Of a stretch of DNA of 6,151 bases, positions 1-5,445 are shown one piece after another. The stretch is taken from the NCBI GenBank assembly GCA_964409635.1, contig CAYPEL010000157.1, positions 1-6,151 on the forward strand, in the 5' to 3' direction. The stretch comes from CAYPEL01 sp964409635. Its GTDB lineage: Bacteria > Pseudomonadota > Gammaproteobacteria > DSM-19610. Under the pieces are notes generated by a model, which did not search any database, was not told where the DNA came from, and saw nothing but the letters and a program-made list of their open reading frames with translations. A program made the translations under genes and the position numbers. How positions within the stretch are numbered: the stretch's first letter is position 1; every line of letters starts with the position of its first letter.

Positions 1-62
1 CTGTTTTTTGCCCAGCTGTCGTTGAGCTTCCCCTTCGCCAGGGTGAATGGTTGCATAAAGTA

Positions 63-86
63 TGACCGCCTTGCTCAGGGCGGTCA
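63..86 (-). terminator. Hairpin downstream of the 68-residue gene, possible terminator
   Basis: An 8-bp perfect inverted repeat, TGACCGCC and GGCGGTCA, with an 8-base loop lies 10 bases past the stop codon of the minus-strand gene at 97-303. The stem is GC-rich, as in intrinsic terminators. On the minus strand it is followed by TACTTTATG, which is only weakly T-rich, so termination efficiency is uncertain. It could also be an mRNA-stabilising 3' hairpin. Confidence 0.45.
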
Positions 87-96
87 GAATGCGTCC

Positions 97-303
97 TCAG
101 TTGTGATGGGTAAAGGTGTAATCACCACCTTTGCGCATGACGGTAACATGCGAGCGTTCGAATTCGACCTGCGCGCCGTCGGTAATATCAGCGGTATCAC
201 CGGCCACGGCCACGAAGCCTTCCCGTGTAACACCGCAATGCAGCGAACCGAGTTTGTCGTGATGTGGGGCAGTGAGGGTAATTGATTCGTTACCTGTCGT
301 CAT
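97..303 (-). CDS. Small protein of unknown function (68 residues)
   Basis: I do not recognise a family. The start is the ATG at 303-301, chosen because AGGAGG stands 7 bases before it; an upstream in-frame start at 333 would put this site inside the gene. The predicted protein begins MTTGNESITL, is hydrophilic, and has no signal peptide or membrane segment. Alternating hydrophobic and polar residues (SITLT, FVAVAGD, AQVEFE, HVTVMRK) suggest a small beta-rich fold. It has six histidines (14, 15, 22, 52, 66, 67) and one cysteine (23), with an HHDKLGSLHC cluster; metal binding is possible but is only a guess. A hairpin follows the stop and a palindromic operator-like site lies upstream, so it looks like a single-gene regulated unit. 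The strong ribosome binding site is the main evidence that it is real. Confidence 0.6.
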   Translation of the reverse strand: MTTGNESITLTAPHHDKLGSLHCGVTREGFVAVAGDTADITDGAQVEFERSHVTVMRKGGDYTFTHHN

Positions 304-310
304 AACCTTT

Positions 311-316
311 CCTCCT
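311..316 (-). promoter_or_regulatory. Strong ribosome binding site of the 68-residue gene
   Basis: AGGAGG on the minus strand, 7 bases before the ATG at 303, is a full Shine-Dalgarno match and decides the start codon over the alternative at 333. Confidence 0.8.
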
Positions 317-332
317 ACTTTATGGTATACCA
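316..332 (-). promoter_or_regulatory. Palindromic operator-like site TGGTATACCA
   Basis: A perfect 10-bp palindrome (323-332) lies 20 bases upstream of the small gene's start and next to its ribosome binding site. Palindromes with a GT...AC core are typical of GntR-family operators, which is established for that family but only suggestive here. On the minus strand GGTATACC is followed by ATAAAGTA, and the same arrangement recurs at 1724-1739. A repressor bound here would overlap the transcript start or leader of the 97-303 gene. Confidence 0.45.
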
Positions 333-531
333 ACAGTATTGATCACCCGGTATGAATTACAACCACAGTCTAAATACTGATAGAGATCGTTTGGCGATGG
401 GTCTTGTGATTCCCCCTGAAGTTTCATGTTTTGGCATACGGTGCCTAATAACCATCTATAGTTAAACATAGCAGGGCTTACGATGCAGCGGACATCAATA
501 TCGTCTGGATCGTGGGGTTTCCGTTGGGTTG

Positions 532-547
532 TTTTCTGTATAGAAAA
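532..547. repeat. Inverted repeat upstream of nuoI
   Basis: TTTTCT and AGAAAA arms around GTAT form a 16-base palindrome with a single mismatched pair, 85 bases upstream of nuoI. It could be a protein binding site in the leader or promoter. Being AT-rich and short, it may also be chance. Confidence 0.3.
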
Positions 548-617
548 GCGCTGTTTTGTATTTTATTCTTAAGCATCTGCAACCAAAACTCCGTAGAGCA
601 ATGCTTGTTATGTCTGG

Positions 618-624
618 AAGGAAG
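618..624 (+). promoter_or_regulatory. Ribosome binding site of nuoI
   Basis: AAGGAAG, 7 bases before the ATG at 632. It supports this start over the in-frame ATG at 512, which would add 40 residues absent from NuoI proteins. Confidence 0.7.
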
Positions 625-631
625 ATTTCCG

Positions 632-1120
632 ATGAATGCTGTTCCAAGCTACCTGAAGAGCCTGCTGTTATTGGAGTTATTCCGTGGTCTTCTGTTAACG
701 GGCAGGCATCTATTTTCGCCGAAGGTTACGGTACAGTACCCGGATGAAAAAACACCGCAGTCACCCCGGTTCAGGGGGCTGCATGCATTGCGGCGTTACC
801 CGAATGGTGAAGAGCGGTGTATTGCCTGCAAGCTCTGTGAGGCTGTGTGTCCGGCTCTGGCTATAACCATAGAAGCGGAGCCGCGTGAAGACGGTACCCG
901 GCGCACCACGCGTTACGACATTGATTTATTCAAATGCATTTACTGTGGCTTTTGCGAAGAAGCCTGTCCGGTCGATGCAATTGTGGAAACGCGTATCTTT
1001 GAATATCATTTTGAAGAGCGCGGCCAGCATATATTCAACAAGCAAAAACTGCTTGAAATAGGTGATCGTAATGAAGCACAGATTGCGGCCGACCGTGCTC
1101 TGGACGCGGCTTATCGGTAG
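632..1120 (+). CDS. nuoI: NADH-quinone oxidoreductase subunit I (two [4Fe-4S] ferredoxin-like subunit)
   Basis: NuoI is the peripheral-arm subunit of respiratory complex I. It carries iron-sulfur clusters N6a and N6b, which pass electrons from NADH towards the quinone site at the membrane face. The protein is 162 residues, the usual length of the short NuoI type. Residues 8-30 form the amphipathic membrane-facing N-terminal helix (YLKSLLLLELFRGLLLTG). Two complete CxxCxxCxxxCP motifs follow: cysteines 63, 66, 69, 73 and 102, 105, 108, 112. The flanking HALRRYPNGEERC, RYDIDLFKC and ETRIFEYH segments are strongly conserved in NuoI. The C-terminus (GDRNEAQIAADRALDAAYR) is intact. The start at 632 is set by the ribosome binding site and by homology. 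The oddity is context: nuoI normally sits between nuoH and nuoJ, but here the neighbours are an unrelated small gene and a CBS protein. It is either a relocated sole copy or an extra copy; nothing in it looks degenerate. Confidence 0.95.
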   Translation: MNAVPSYLKSLLLLELFRGLLLTGRHLFSPKVTVQYPDEKTPQSPRFRGLHALRRYPNGEERCIACKLCEAVCPALAITIEAEPREDGTRRTTRYDIDLFKCIYCGFCEEACPVDAIVETRIFEYHFEERGQHIFNKQKLLEIGDRNEAQIAADRALDAAYR

Positions 1121-1183
1121 AGCACAATGCTTGCCACTGTTCTAAAGCTGTCAAATTAGTGAACACCTCTTTTGTTAAAAGTG

Positions 1184-1642
1184 CTATGAATTGAAGGCTG
1201 AAGATACCTGCGTGTCAGTAATGTAAGAATTCAAATCATCAATCTGATGTTTTTGATTACGTACCACCCAACGGGTTAAGTCCCCACTGGAAATAAGACC
1301 GCACAACTGTCCGTTTTGAACGACCGGTAGATGACGGAAGCGGTTTTCTGTAATCAGTAACATGGCTTCTTCGACTGTCATGGTGGTTGTCACGCAATCC
1401 GGGTTCTCGGTCATGACATCTTTCACTGCCGTTGTTACTGGATCAAGATCTGCAGCCACGACGCGAACCAGAACGTCTCTTTCAGTAAAAATACCCACTA
1501 TTCTACCTCGTTCTAACACGATCAATGCGCCGATGTTGTTGTAGTTCATGTCACGCACCGCGTCAGAGACACGAATGTCCGGTCCGACGGTATGGATATC
1601 AGGGTCTTTATCAGCCAGGATTTCATTGAGTTGAGTCTTCAT
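1184..1642 (-). CDS. Two-CBS-domain protein
   Basis: A 152-residue stand-alone pair of CBS domains. CBS1 spans about residues 9-63 (GALIVLERGRIVGIFTERD) and CBS2 about 75-131 (RHLPVVQNGQLCGLISSGD). Each ends in the G-hydrophobic-hydrophobic-[ST]-x-x-D signature at which CBS pairs bind the ribose of adenosyl ligands such as AMP, ATP or S-adenosylmethionine. No enzymatic or transport domain is attached, so it is probably a cytoplasmic energy or ligand sensor acting on a partner protein. The ligand and partner cannot be told from sequence. The ATG at 1642 has AAGGA 7 bases upstream. It converges on nuoI with 63 bases between the stop codons. Its long upstream region contains a GGTATACC palindrome and a leader hairpin, so it may be regulated. 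No sign of decay. Confidence 0.88.
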   Translation of the reverse strand: MKTQLNEILADKDPDIHTVGPDIRVSDAVRDMNYNNIGALIVLERGRIVGIFTERDVLVRVVAADLDPVTTAVKDVMTENPDCVTTTMTVEEAMLLITENRFRHLPVVQNGQLCGLISSGDLTRWVVRNQKHQIDDLNSYITDTQVSSAFNS

Positions 1643-1673
1643 AAGAGTGTCCTTTTGCTAAATGGATAAATAA

Positions 1674-1702
1674 CCTGTCTCAACTTGTAGTGGCCAGACA
1701 GG
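1674..1702 (-). promoter_or_regulatory. Possible leader hairpin upstream of the CBS gene
   Basis: CCTGTCT (1674-1680) and AGACAGG (1696-1702) form a 7-bp perfect stem with a 15-base loop, ending 31 bases before the CBS start codon. It could fold in the mRNA leader. No riboswitch or attenuator class is recognised. Confidence 0.25.
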
Positions 1703-1722
1703 GTAATCATCCATATCGATTT

Positions 1723-1739
1723 CGGTATACCGTAAAGTA
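1723..1739 (+). promoter_or_regulatory. Palindromic site CGGTATACCG, second copy of the 16-base element
   Basis: A perfect 10-bp palindrome, 1723-1732, is followed by TAAAGTA. The element GGTATACCGTAAAGTA (1724-1739) matches the minus-strand element at 331-316 at 15 of 16 positions. It lies about 80 bases upstream of the CBS gene, so both copies lie upstream of minus-strand genes, although the elements themselves point in opposite directions. A shared operator is the simplest inference. Confidence 0.4.
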
Positions 1740-1768
1740 TAGTGGGTGTGGTGCGGAAGATAGTTTGG

Positions 1769-1787
1769 TTATAAAAGATTTTTATAA
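1769..1787. repeat. AT-rich inverted repeat
   Basis: TTATAAAA (1769-1776) and TTTTATAA (1780-1787) are perfect 8-base arms around GAT. It lies about 130 bases upstream of the CBS gene and may be part of a promoter, an operator or a hairpin. Low complexity makes a chance match possible. Confidence 0.3.
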
Positions 1788-1939
1788 GAAGTCGATAAAT
1801 AGCACCCATTGTCAGGTCATTTCCACACAAGCAGAACTTTTATTGCTAGCGAAATTATCGCGCTGATCACCGCTTTCATGGAGATGACATAAATCAATTT
1901 ACTATTCTTCTCCGTGCTTGATATTAACTTGCACCATTC

Positions 1940-1963
1940 CGTTAACAACACGTATTGTTAACG
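1940..1963. repeat. 24-base near-perfect palindrome
   Basis: Arms CGTTAACAA (1940-1948) and TTGTTAACG (1955-1963) pair perfectly around CACGTA, which is itself nearly symmetrical; only one pair out of twelve mismatches. No T-tract follows on either strand, so a terminator is unlikely. It resembles a dimeric-regulator operator, but no intact gene start lies within 300 bases, so it may be left over from a lost gene. Confidence 0.4.
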
Positions 1964-2130
1964 TTAGGTACGTATTTCGACTTGATCTTGAATATTTTGT
2001 CGCTCAATCTTTCTCATCTACAATTAATAGAAGTGTCCTTAAGTAAGTGTCATTCGGATCACGCCACGTTTTTTGTATGTCTTTGGAATAATGGTGTTCT
2101 TGTAGCTGACATCAGCTGAGTTCAGCGTAG

Positions 2131-2895
2131 CTAAACGCAGGGCAATTCACTCTCACCCGAGAGCCATTCATCAACTGCATGGGCGCACCGCCTACCTTCA
2201 CGGATTGCCCACACCACCAGCGACTGTCCACGCCGCATGTCGCCACAGGCGAAGATGCCGGGTACGCTGGTCTGGTAATTATCCTCATTGGCTGACACGT
2301 TGCCGTGTCCATCAACAGCAAGTGCGAGTTCCTGTAAAAGTCCTTCATGGACTGGATGTGCATAACCGACTGCCAACAGCACGAGTTGTGCCGGCAAGTG
2401 CCAGGGTTGTTGGTGGAAACGCTGTTTGTCCCATGATCCATCTGGACGTTTTGTCCATCTCAAGCGTTGTAACAACACCTGTTCAACGTGGCCATCATTC
2501 TCTTCAAAAGCAATGGTGTCCCAACTCCAGACTCGTTCACAGCCTTCTGCTTCTGTATCTGTACTGTGTAAAACAGGCATGGGTTCAGGCCAGTGCTGTA
2601 ACACATCGGCGTGCAGAGGTGGCTGCTTATGGTATTGCACCTGTGTGACGCGTCTTGCGCCTTGTCGAATTGCAGTGCCGATGCAATCATTACCCGTATC
2701 GCCGCCACCGATCACGACCACATCCTTGTCGGATGCAAGGATGACATCAGGAGGATTGATTGCATCACCAGCCATGCGTTTATTTTGTTGTTTGAGATAG
2801 CTCATTGCGTAGTGAATACCACTCGACTCACATCCCGGCACTGTGACTAGACGCAGTTGCTCTGTACCACAAGCGAGCACCACGGTATCCAGTTT
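2131..2895 (-). pseudogene. gltD: Truncated glutamate synthase small subunit (GltD), C-terminal half only
   Basis: GltD is the FAD/NADPH subunit of glutamate synthase and supplies electrons to GltB for glutamine-dependent glutamate synthesis. About 255 codons remain, equal to the C-terminal half of a normally 480-490 residue protein. Homology starts at KLDTVVLACG, the end of the first FAD-binding part. Counting from the GTG at 2883, it includes the NADPH-binding GGGDTGNDC motif (59-67), HPVHEGLL (176-183) and the C-terminal FAD motif YQTSVPGIFACGDMRRGQSLVVWAI (203-227). The N-terminal half, with the iron-sulfur-ligating cysteines and the first GxGxxG FAD motif, is absent. An in-frame TAA stands at 2925-2923, GTG (2883) is the first usable start, and no ribosome binding site precedes it. 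No gltB adjoins. The remaining frame has no internal stops, so truncation looks recent or the fragment is still partly constrained. Function as GltD is not expected. Confidence 0.85.
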
Positions 2896-2937
2896 AGTCC
2901 AGTGTGGAGAACACTGAGACCATTAAGTACACTTAAC

Positions 2938-3120
2938 TCAACAGTAGAGTGATAGGGTTTTTCTGGGGCGAAGGTTGGTTTTATAATTACACATTTTGTT
3001 ATACCGGTGTACGGCGCGGTTGACGCTCGAATAACGAACACCGAAATGGCTGGAGATCTCCTGCGCTGTATATTGGCCAGTTATGTAGGTACCTGGTATT
3101 GCAACGCCTAACCTGAGGCC
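2938..3120 (-). pseudogene. Remnant of a RAYT/Y1-transposase C-terminal helix-turn-helix
   Basis: A 60-codon open stretch between in-frame stops (TAA just above 3120, TGA at 2940-2938) without a plausible start codon. Its middle reads YITGQYTAQEISSHFGVRY followed by SSVNRAVHRYNKMCNYKT. This resembles the DnaA-like HTH that ends many REP-associated tyrosine transposases, whose tails follow the pattern YTxxEIxxHFGVxYSxVxRAV and often end in CKT. The catalytic HUH and tyrosine part is missing. The identification is from remembered family pattern, not an alignment. It lies immediately upstream of the truncated gltD on the same strand, which suggests that both are scars of one rearrangement. After the HTH the frame continues about 13 codons (NLRPRKTLSLYC) that look non-coding. 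Confidence 0.55.
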
Positions 3121-3166
3121 TTAATTTTCACAAAAAACGTAGTTCATTGACTAGTAATCAAAAGAA

Positions 3167-3937
3167 TTATTTTTGTCGAATCTGTTGCGGCTTTTCGTGT
3201 TCGAATAAACGCAGCACAAACTTACCCGTTTCCGTACTTTGAAATGCCTGAACAAGTGGACGCGCGGCTTTGGGCAGTTCTTCAATTTCCGGTAAACGGA
3301 TTCCGTAGTTCCTCGGCAGTACCAGCGGTGACAACATGCAGGCGAGAGAGAGGTCTGCTGCTGTAAAACGGGAACCGGTCAGGAAAGGCCTGCCGTCTAC
3401 CAACAGGGCATCTGTTTTTTTAATAATGGCATGTATCTGCTCGATACCTGAATCTACGTTGGCCGCTGTTGGGCGTACGAGTTTATTGATTAACAGAACG
3501 ATCAGTGGGTAAATAAAGGGCGCGAGGATTTTTTCAATTTTGGGCGCACCTTGACCTGCGGTGCGTAACGCAGGGATCGGACGATATTTAAAGTGGTAAT
3601 AAACCCAGCGGCGGCTTTCGATACCGAGTACTTCATCAAACAGGTCTTCCAGCTCTTCGACCTGGGCGCACTCCGCCCGGTCTTCGGGATACAGGCGCTT
3701 GCCGGGTTCCGCGTATTGATCCAGGTGCTTGAGAATATTTGTGGAGTCAGTGACGACCTCTCCAGCATCGATTAATACCGGGACGTTAGGCCCACGACTC
3801 AGCCAATAAGTGCGCGGGTAGTGAAAAACCTGAAGGTGTCTTTCTTCGTAATAATCGATTCCCAGTCGCTCCAGTCCCCAGCGCGCCTTTTCACAATAGT
3901 GACTCATGGGGATAGTGATCAGGCGAAAATCCGGCAC
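3167..3937 (-). CDS. Glutathione S-transferase-like protein
   Basis: A 256-residue cytoplasmic protein with a GST fold. The N-terminal thioredoxin-like domain (about 4-80) has FRLITIPMSHYCEKARWGL, where S12 and C15 sit at the usual catalytic position. NVPVL (51-55) carries the conserved cis-proline, and the TDST motif (63-66) is where glutathione's glutamyl group is normally bound. The helical C-terminal domain (about 87-240) includes the GSRFTAADLSL N-capping box. A hydrophobic stretch (LAPFIYPLIVLLINKL) is unusual and may help membrane or lipophilic-substrate contact. Likely roles are glutathione-dependent conjugation, thiol transfer or reduction of a lipophilic compound; the substrate is unknown. 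The GTG start has GGGAG 7 bases upstream, inside the last codons of the preceding gene, and only 2 bases separate the two genes. This indicates co-transcription and translational coupling. Slightly longer than typical bacterial GSTs (200-230). Confidence 0.88.
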   Translation of the reverse strand: MPDFRLITIPMSHYCEKARWGLERLGIDYYEERHLQVFHYPRTYWLSRGPNVPVLIDAGEVVTDSTNILKHLDQYAEPGKRLYPEDRAECAQVEELEDLFDEVLGIESRRWVYYHFKYRPIPALRTAGQGAPKIEKILAPFIYPLIVLLINKLVRPTAANVDSGIEQIHAIIKKTDALLVDGRPFLTGSRFTAADLSLACMLSPLVLPRNYGIRLPEIEELPKAARPLVQAFQSTETGKFVLRLFEHEKPQQIRQK

Positions 3938-3939
3938 GC

Positions 3940-5283
3940 TTAATCTCCCAGATCCCAGGGCGCGTTTTGAAGAATTTTAATACCGTCTACCGGCGAGATA
4001 TTGCGTACCAGATAAAATGCAAGCAGCATGTGTTGCAAGCCGGTACCGACCTGTTCCCAGCGATCGCTGACGTATCCAACGTTGCCGAATTGTCCTGGCA
4101 CGTCTTCAGGTGGATCGGGATGGCTGCGATCATCCATTACGTACACTTTCCGCGTGACAGGTAGATCTTTGTCGAGAACCAGTCCAATGAGCACAGTTCC
4201 GTAGTCGCTACCGATCACCAGCCAGTCGTCGCCGGACTGGTTAACTTGTTCATCGGCTGCATCCATCACCCCATCGATAAGCACGCCGTCTGTAAACGAT
4301 TCGGTATAATAATATGACTGCGGCAAGACGGGGTTATCGTCCAAGTCTACCGTTGTGAACGTTTTGATATCCTTCAACACCATACCGAGCCGGAACGGCA
4401 GGTCAATATGTGTATCCATAAACACAACATTCGGATAGGCAACATAGTCGATCAGCAGCTCCGGTGTGCGCAGGTACCAAAGAATGCGCACCCGGTTTGC
4501 AGTGCGCCGGATCACTCGAATCGGGCCGTCTTTTACGGCTACCAGCTCCGACTTGTAGTCACCGTGAGTACGCACAAACGGAAACATGCCAAACAGCTTG
4601 CCGGTGTGCCTAACTTTCATGCGGTCTATTAGATCCGGTTGCCAACCATCGCCGGAAGTCGCAGACCAGTTTAAGGTGTCTACCAGAAACGGGGTTTCTT
4701 TTGTAAACCGGATTCGATAGGTGGCAGAATGAATAGCATCAGTCTGGCTGTCATAGTGCACGCGGTCTTCTGATGATCGTGGTGCATTCAGCTTGTCATA
4801 CGTGACTGCATAGACCCATTTGCGCGCACCCGATGCCGGGTCTACAAGTCCAATCTCAGTCAGTGTCGAACCTGCCGCAAGCGGTGCCTCGCCATTCAAC
4901 CTGGCACCGGCATCTTTAGCCAGGAAGGCTATCTCGTCGTTGCCATCGAAGACTGTGTAGGACGCGTTTTCCTCAGCATCGAGGATAAACCGGCCATCTT
5001 CGCCTTTGGTGTCTATTTGAAACACGACAGGCTGCAATGCACCGTCATGCACAGCCAGCAGGCCGATACTCTGGGCGCTCACGCCGTTAAGAAATGGCAC
5101 ATCGTTGCCGGTAATGATAACCGGGTAGTGGTCAAAACTGATCGGGCGCTGTAGTTCGATACTTGACTGTAAGGTAACTGCATCTTCGGCAGCAGTTGCA
5201 TTACAAAGCAGCGTAAAACATAGCGTGATGCGCGTTAGAAGTGACACCACGAACAATGGATAACTCATGTTTTCCTGATTCAT
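3940..5283 (-). CDS. Exported protein of unknown function
   Basis: I do not recognise a named family. The protein is 447 residues from the ATG at 5283. Residues 7-31 form a signal peptide (YPLFVVSLLTRITLCFTLLC) with likely cleavage after ATA or ATAA, before EDAVTL. The cysteine context does not fit a lipobox, so a soluble periplasmic or secreted protein is expected. The mature part is rich in predicted beta strands and aromatic residues (RTPELLIDYVAYPNVVF, SYYYTESFTDGVLIDGV, TVLIGLVLDKDL), with no transmembrane helices. A large beta-sandwich, possibly carbohydrate- or lipid-binding, is a weak inference. The start is set by AAGG 9 bases upstream; ATG at 5268 with AGGA is a close alternative, and a TTG at 5331 would put 16 charged residues before the signal peptide. 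It is the first gene of an operon with the GST gene and diverges from tetR across two operators. Confidence 0.82.
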   Translation of the reverse strand: MNQENMSYPLFVVSLLTRITLCFTLLCNATAAEDAVTLQSSIELQRPISFDHYPVIITGNDVPFLNGVSAQSIGLLAVHDGALQPVVFQIDTKGEDGRFILDAEENASYTVFDGNDEIAFLAKDAGARLNGEAPLAAGSTLTEIGLVDPASGARKWVYAVTYDKLNAPRSSEDRVHYDSQTDAIHSATYRIRFTKETPFLVDTLNWSATSGDGWQPDLIDRMKVRHTGKLFGMFPFVRTHGDYKSELVAVKDGPIRVIRRTANRVRILWYLRTPELLIDYVAYPNVVFMDTHIDLPFRLGMVLKDIKTFTTVDLDDNPVLPQSYYYTESFTDGVLIDGVMDAADEQVNQSGDDWLVIGSDYGTVLIGLVLDKDLPVTRKVYVMDDRSHPDPPEDVPGQFGNVGYVSDRWEQVGTGLQHMLLAFYLVRNISPVDGIKILQNAPWDLGD

Positions 5284-5333
5284 TTTTATGCGCCTTTTTC
5301 TGGTTGCCGCCTTTCGATGTATTGGCAGCAATA

Positions 5334-5354
5334 AATGTTTACACTGTAAACATT
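5334..5354. promoter_or_regulatory. Operator 1, perfect palindrome
   Basis: A 21-base perfect palindrome centred on 5344 with core TGTTTACACTGTAAACA. It lies just downstream of the likely transcript start of the exported-protein/GST operon. TetR-family operators are typically palindromes of this size, often with TTTACA/TGTAAA half-sites. Fourteen of the 17 core bases match operator 2. Confidence 0.8.
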
Positions 5355-5362
5355 ACAATGAC

Positions 5363-5391
5363 AGCTTAGGTTTCTATGTTGACAATGTCAA
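5363..5391 (-). promoter_or_regulatory. Candidate promoter of the exported protein-GST operon
   Basis: On the minus strand TTGACA (5391-5386) is a perfect -35 and TAAGCT (5368-5363) a modest -10 at 17-base spacing. Transcription would begin near 5356. The -35 lies inside operator 2 and the start abuts operator 1, so repressor binding at either would block it. Inferred from position and consensus only. Confidence 0.45.
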
Positions 5392-5394
5392 CAT
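5376..5394. promoter_or_regulatory. Operator 2, perfect palindrome
   Basis: A 19-base perfect palindrome centred on 5385 with core TGTTGACAATGTCAACA. Its centre is 41 bp from operator 1, close to four helical turns, so two bound dimers would lie on nearly the same face. It overlaps the candidate -35 elements for both directions, as expected for autoregulation by the divergent TetR protein. Confidence 0.8.
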
Positions 5395-5412
5395 TTTTGT
5401 TGAAGCTATGAT
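5385..5412 (+). promoter_or_regulatory. Candidate promoter of the tetR gene
   Basis: ATGTCA (5385-5390) and TATGAT (5407-5412) are separated by 16 bases. The -10 is a good match, the -35 partial and inside operator 2. It would give a leader of about 27 bases. No clear Shine-Dalgarno precedes the ATG at 5446, so translation of the repressor may be weak. Confidence 0.4.
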
Positions 5413-5445
5413 AAATTACCTTCTGCCCCGCTATTCAATCCCAGA

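Larger units (their letters stand above)
304..631. other. Divergent intergenic region between the small gene and nuoI
   Basis: No convincing gene. It holds the palindrome at 323-332, an imperfect 16-base inverted repeat at 532-547 and the nuoI ribosome binding site at 618-624. I see no clean -35/-10 pair for nuoI: TTGGCA (431-436) and TATAGT (457-462) are 20 bases apart, too far for a standard sigma-70 promoter. The reading frame that runs into nuoI from 512 is not homologous to NuoI and is treated as non-coding. Confidence 0.6.
1643..2130. other. Long gene-free region with several inverted repeats
   Basis: About 490 bases with no convincing gene on either strand; reading frames are short, AT-rich and lack ribosome binding sites. 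It holds the CBS leader hairpin (1674-1702), a GGTATACC palindrome (1723-1739), an AT-rich inverted repeat (1769-1787), a 24-base near-palindrome (1940-1963) and overlapping AGCTGA repeats (2104-2126). Part of it is presumably promoter and leader of the CBS gene; the rest may be relic DNA next to the broken gltD. Confidence 0.6.

Noticed and set aside
2..56. Minus-strand ATG at 56 with an open frame (MQPFTLAKGKLNDSWAKN) running off the left edge.
   Set aside because: No ribosome binding site is visible and only 18 codons are in the window; it may be the start of a gene, but cannot be supported.
512..631. Forty-residue in-frame N-terminal extension of NuoI from the ATG at 512, including a hydrophobic stretch.
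   Set aside because: NuoI proteins begin at the residue encoded at 632, a good ribosome binding site stands before it, and the extension has no resemblance to NuoI.
1639..1830. A 63-residue minus-strand frame whose stop overlaps the CBS start (ATGA).
   Set aside because: It starts with TTG without a ribosome binding site, has AT-rich non-coding-like composition, and contains the palindromes at 1723 and 1769; the ATGA overlap appears to be chance.
1646..2040. AAGGACACT on the minus strand at both 1654-1646 and 2040-2032, suggesting a duplicated CBS leader.
   Set aside because: Similarity does not extend beyond about ten bases and no start codon or frame follows the second copy.
2010..2112. 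A short minus-strand frame reading HHYSKDIQKTWRDPNDTYL and ending before 2010.
   Set aside because: About 35 codons between stops with no start codon or ribosome binding site; no family recognised.
2205..2850. Several long plus-strand frames across the gltD fragment.
   Set aside because: They are antisense shadows of the gltD C-terminal half, which has clear homology on the minus strand.
2847..3041. A 64-residue minus-strand frame between gltD and the transposase remnant.
   Set aside because: It overlaps both remnants out of frame, lacks a ribosome binding site and has no recognisable sequence.
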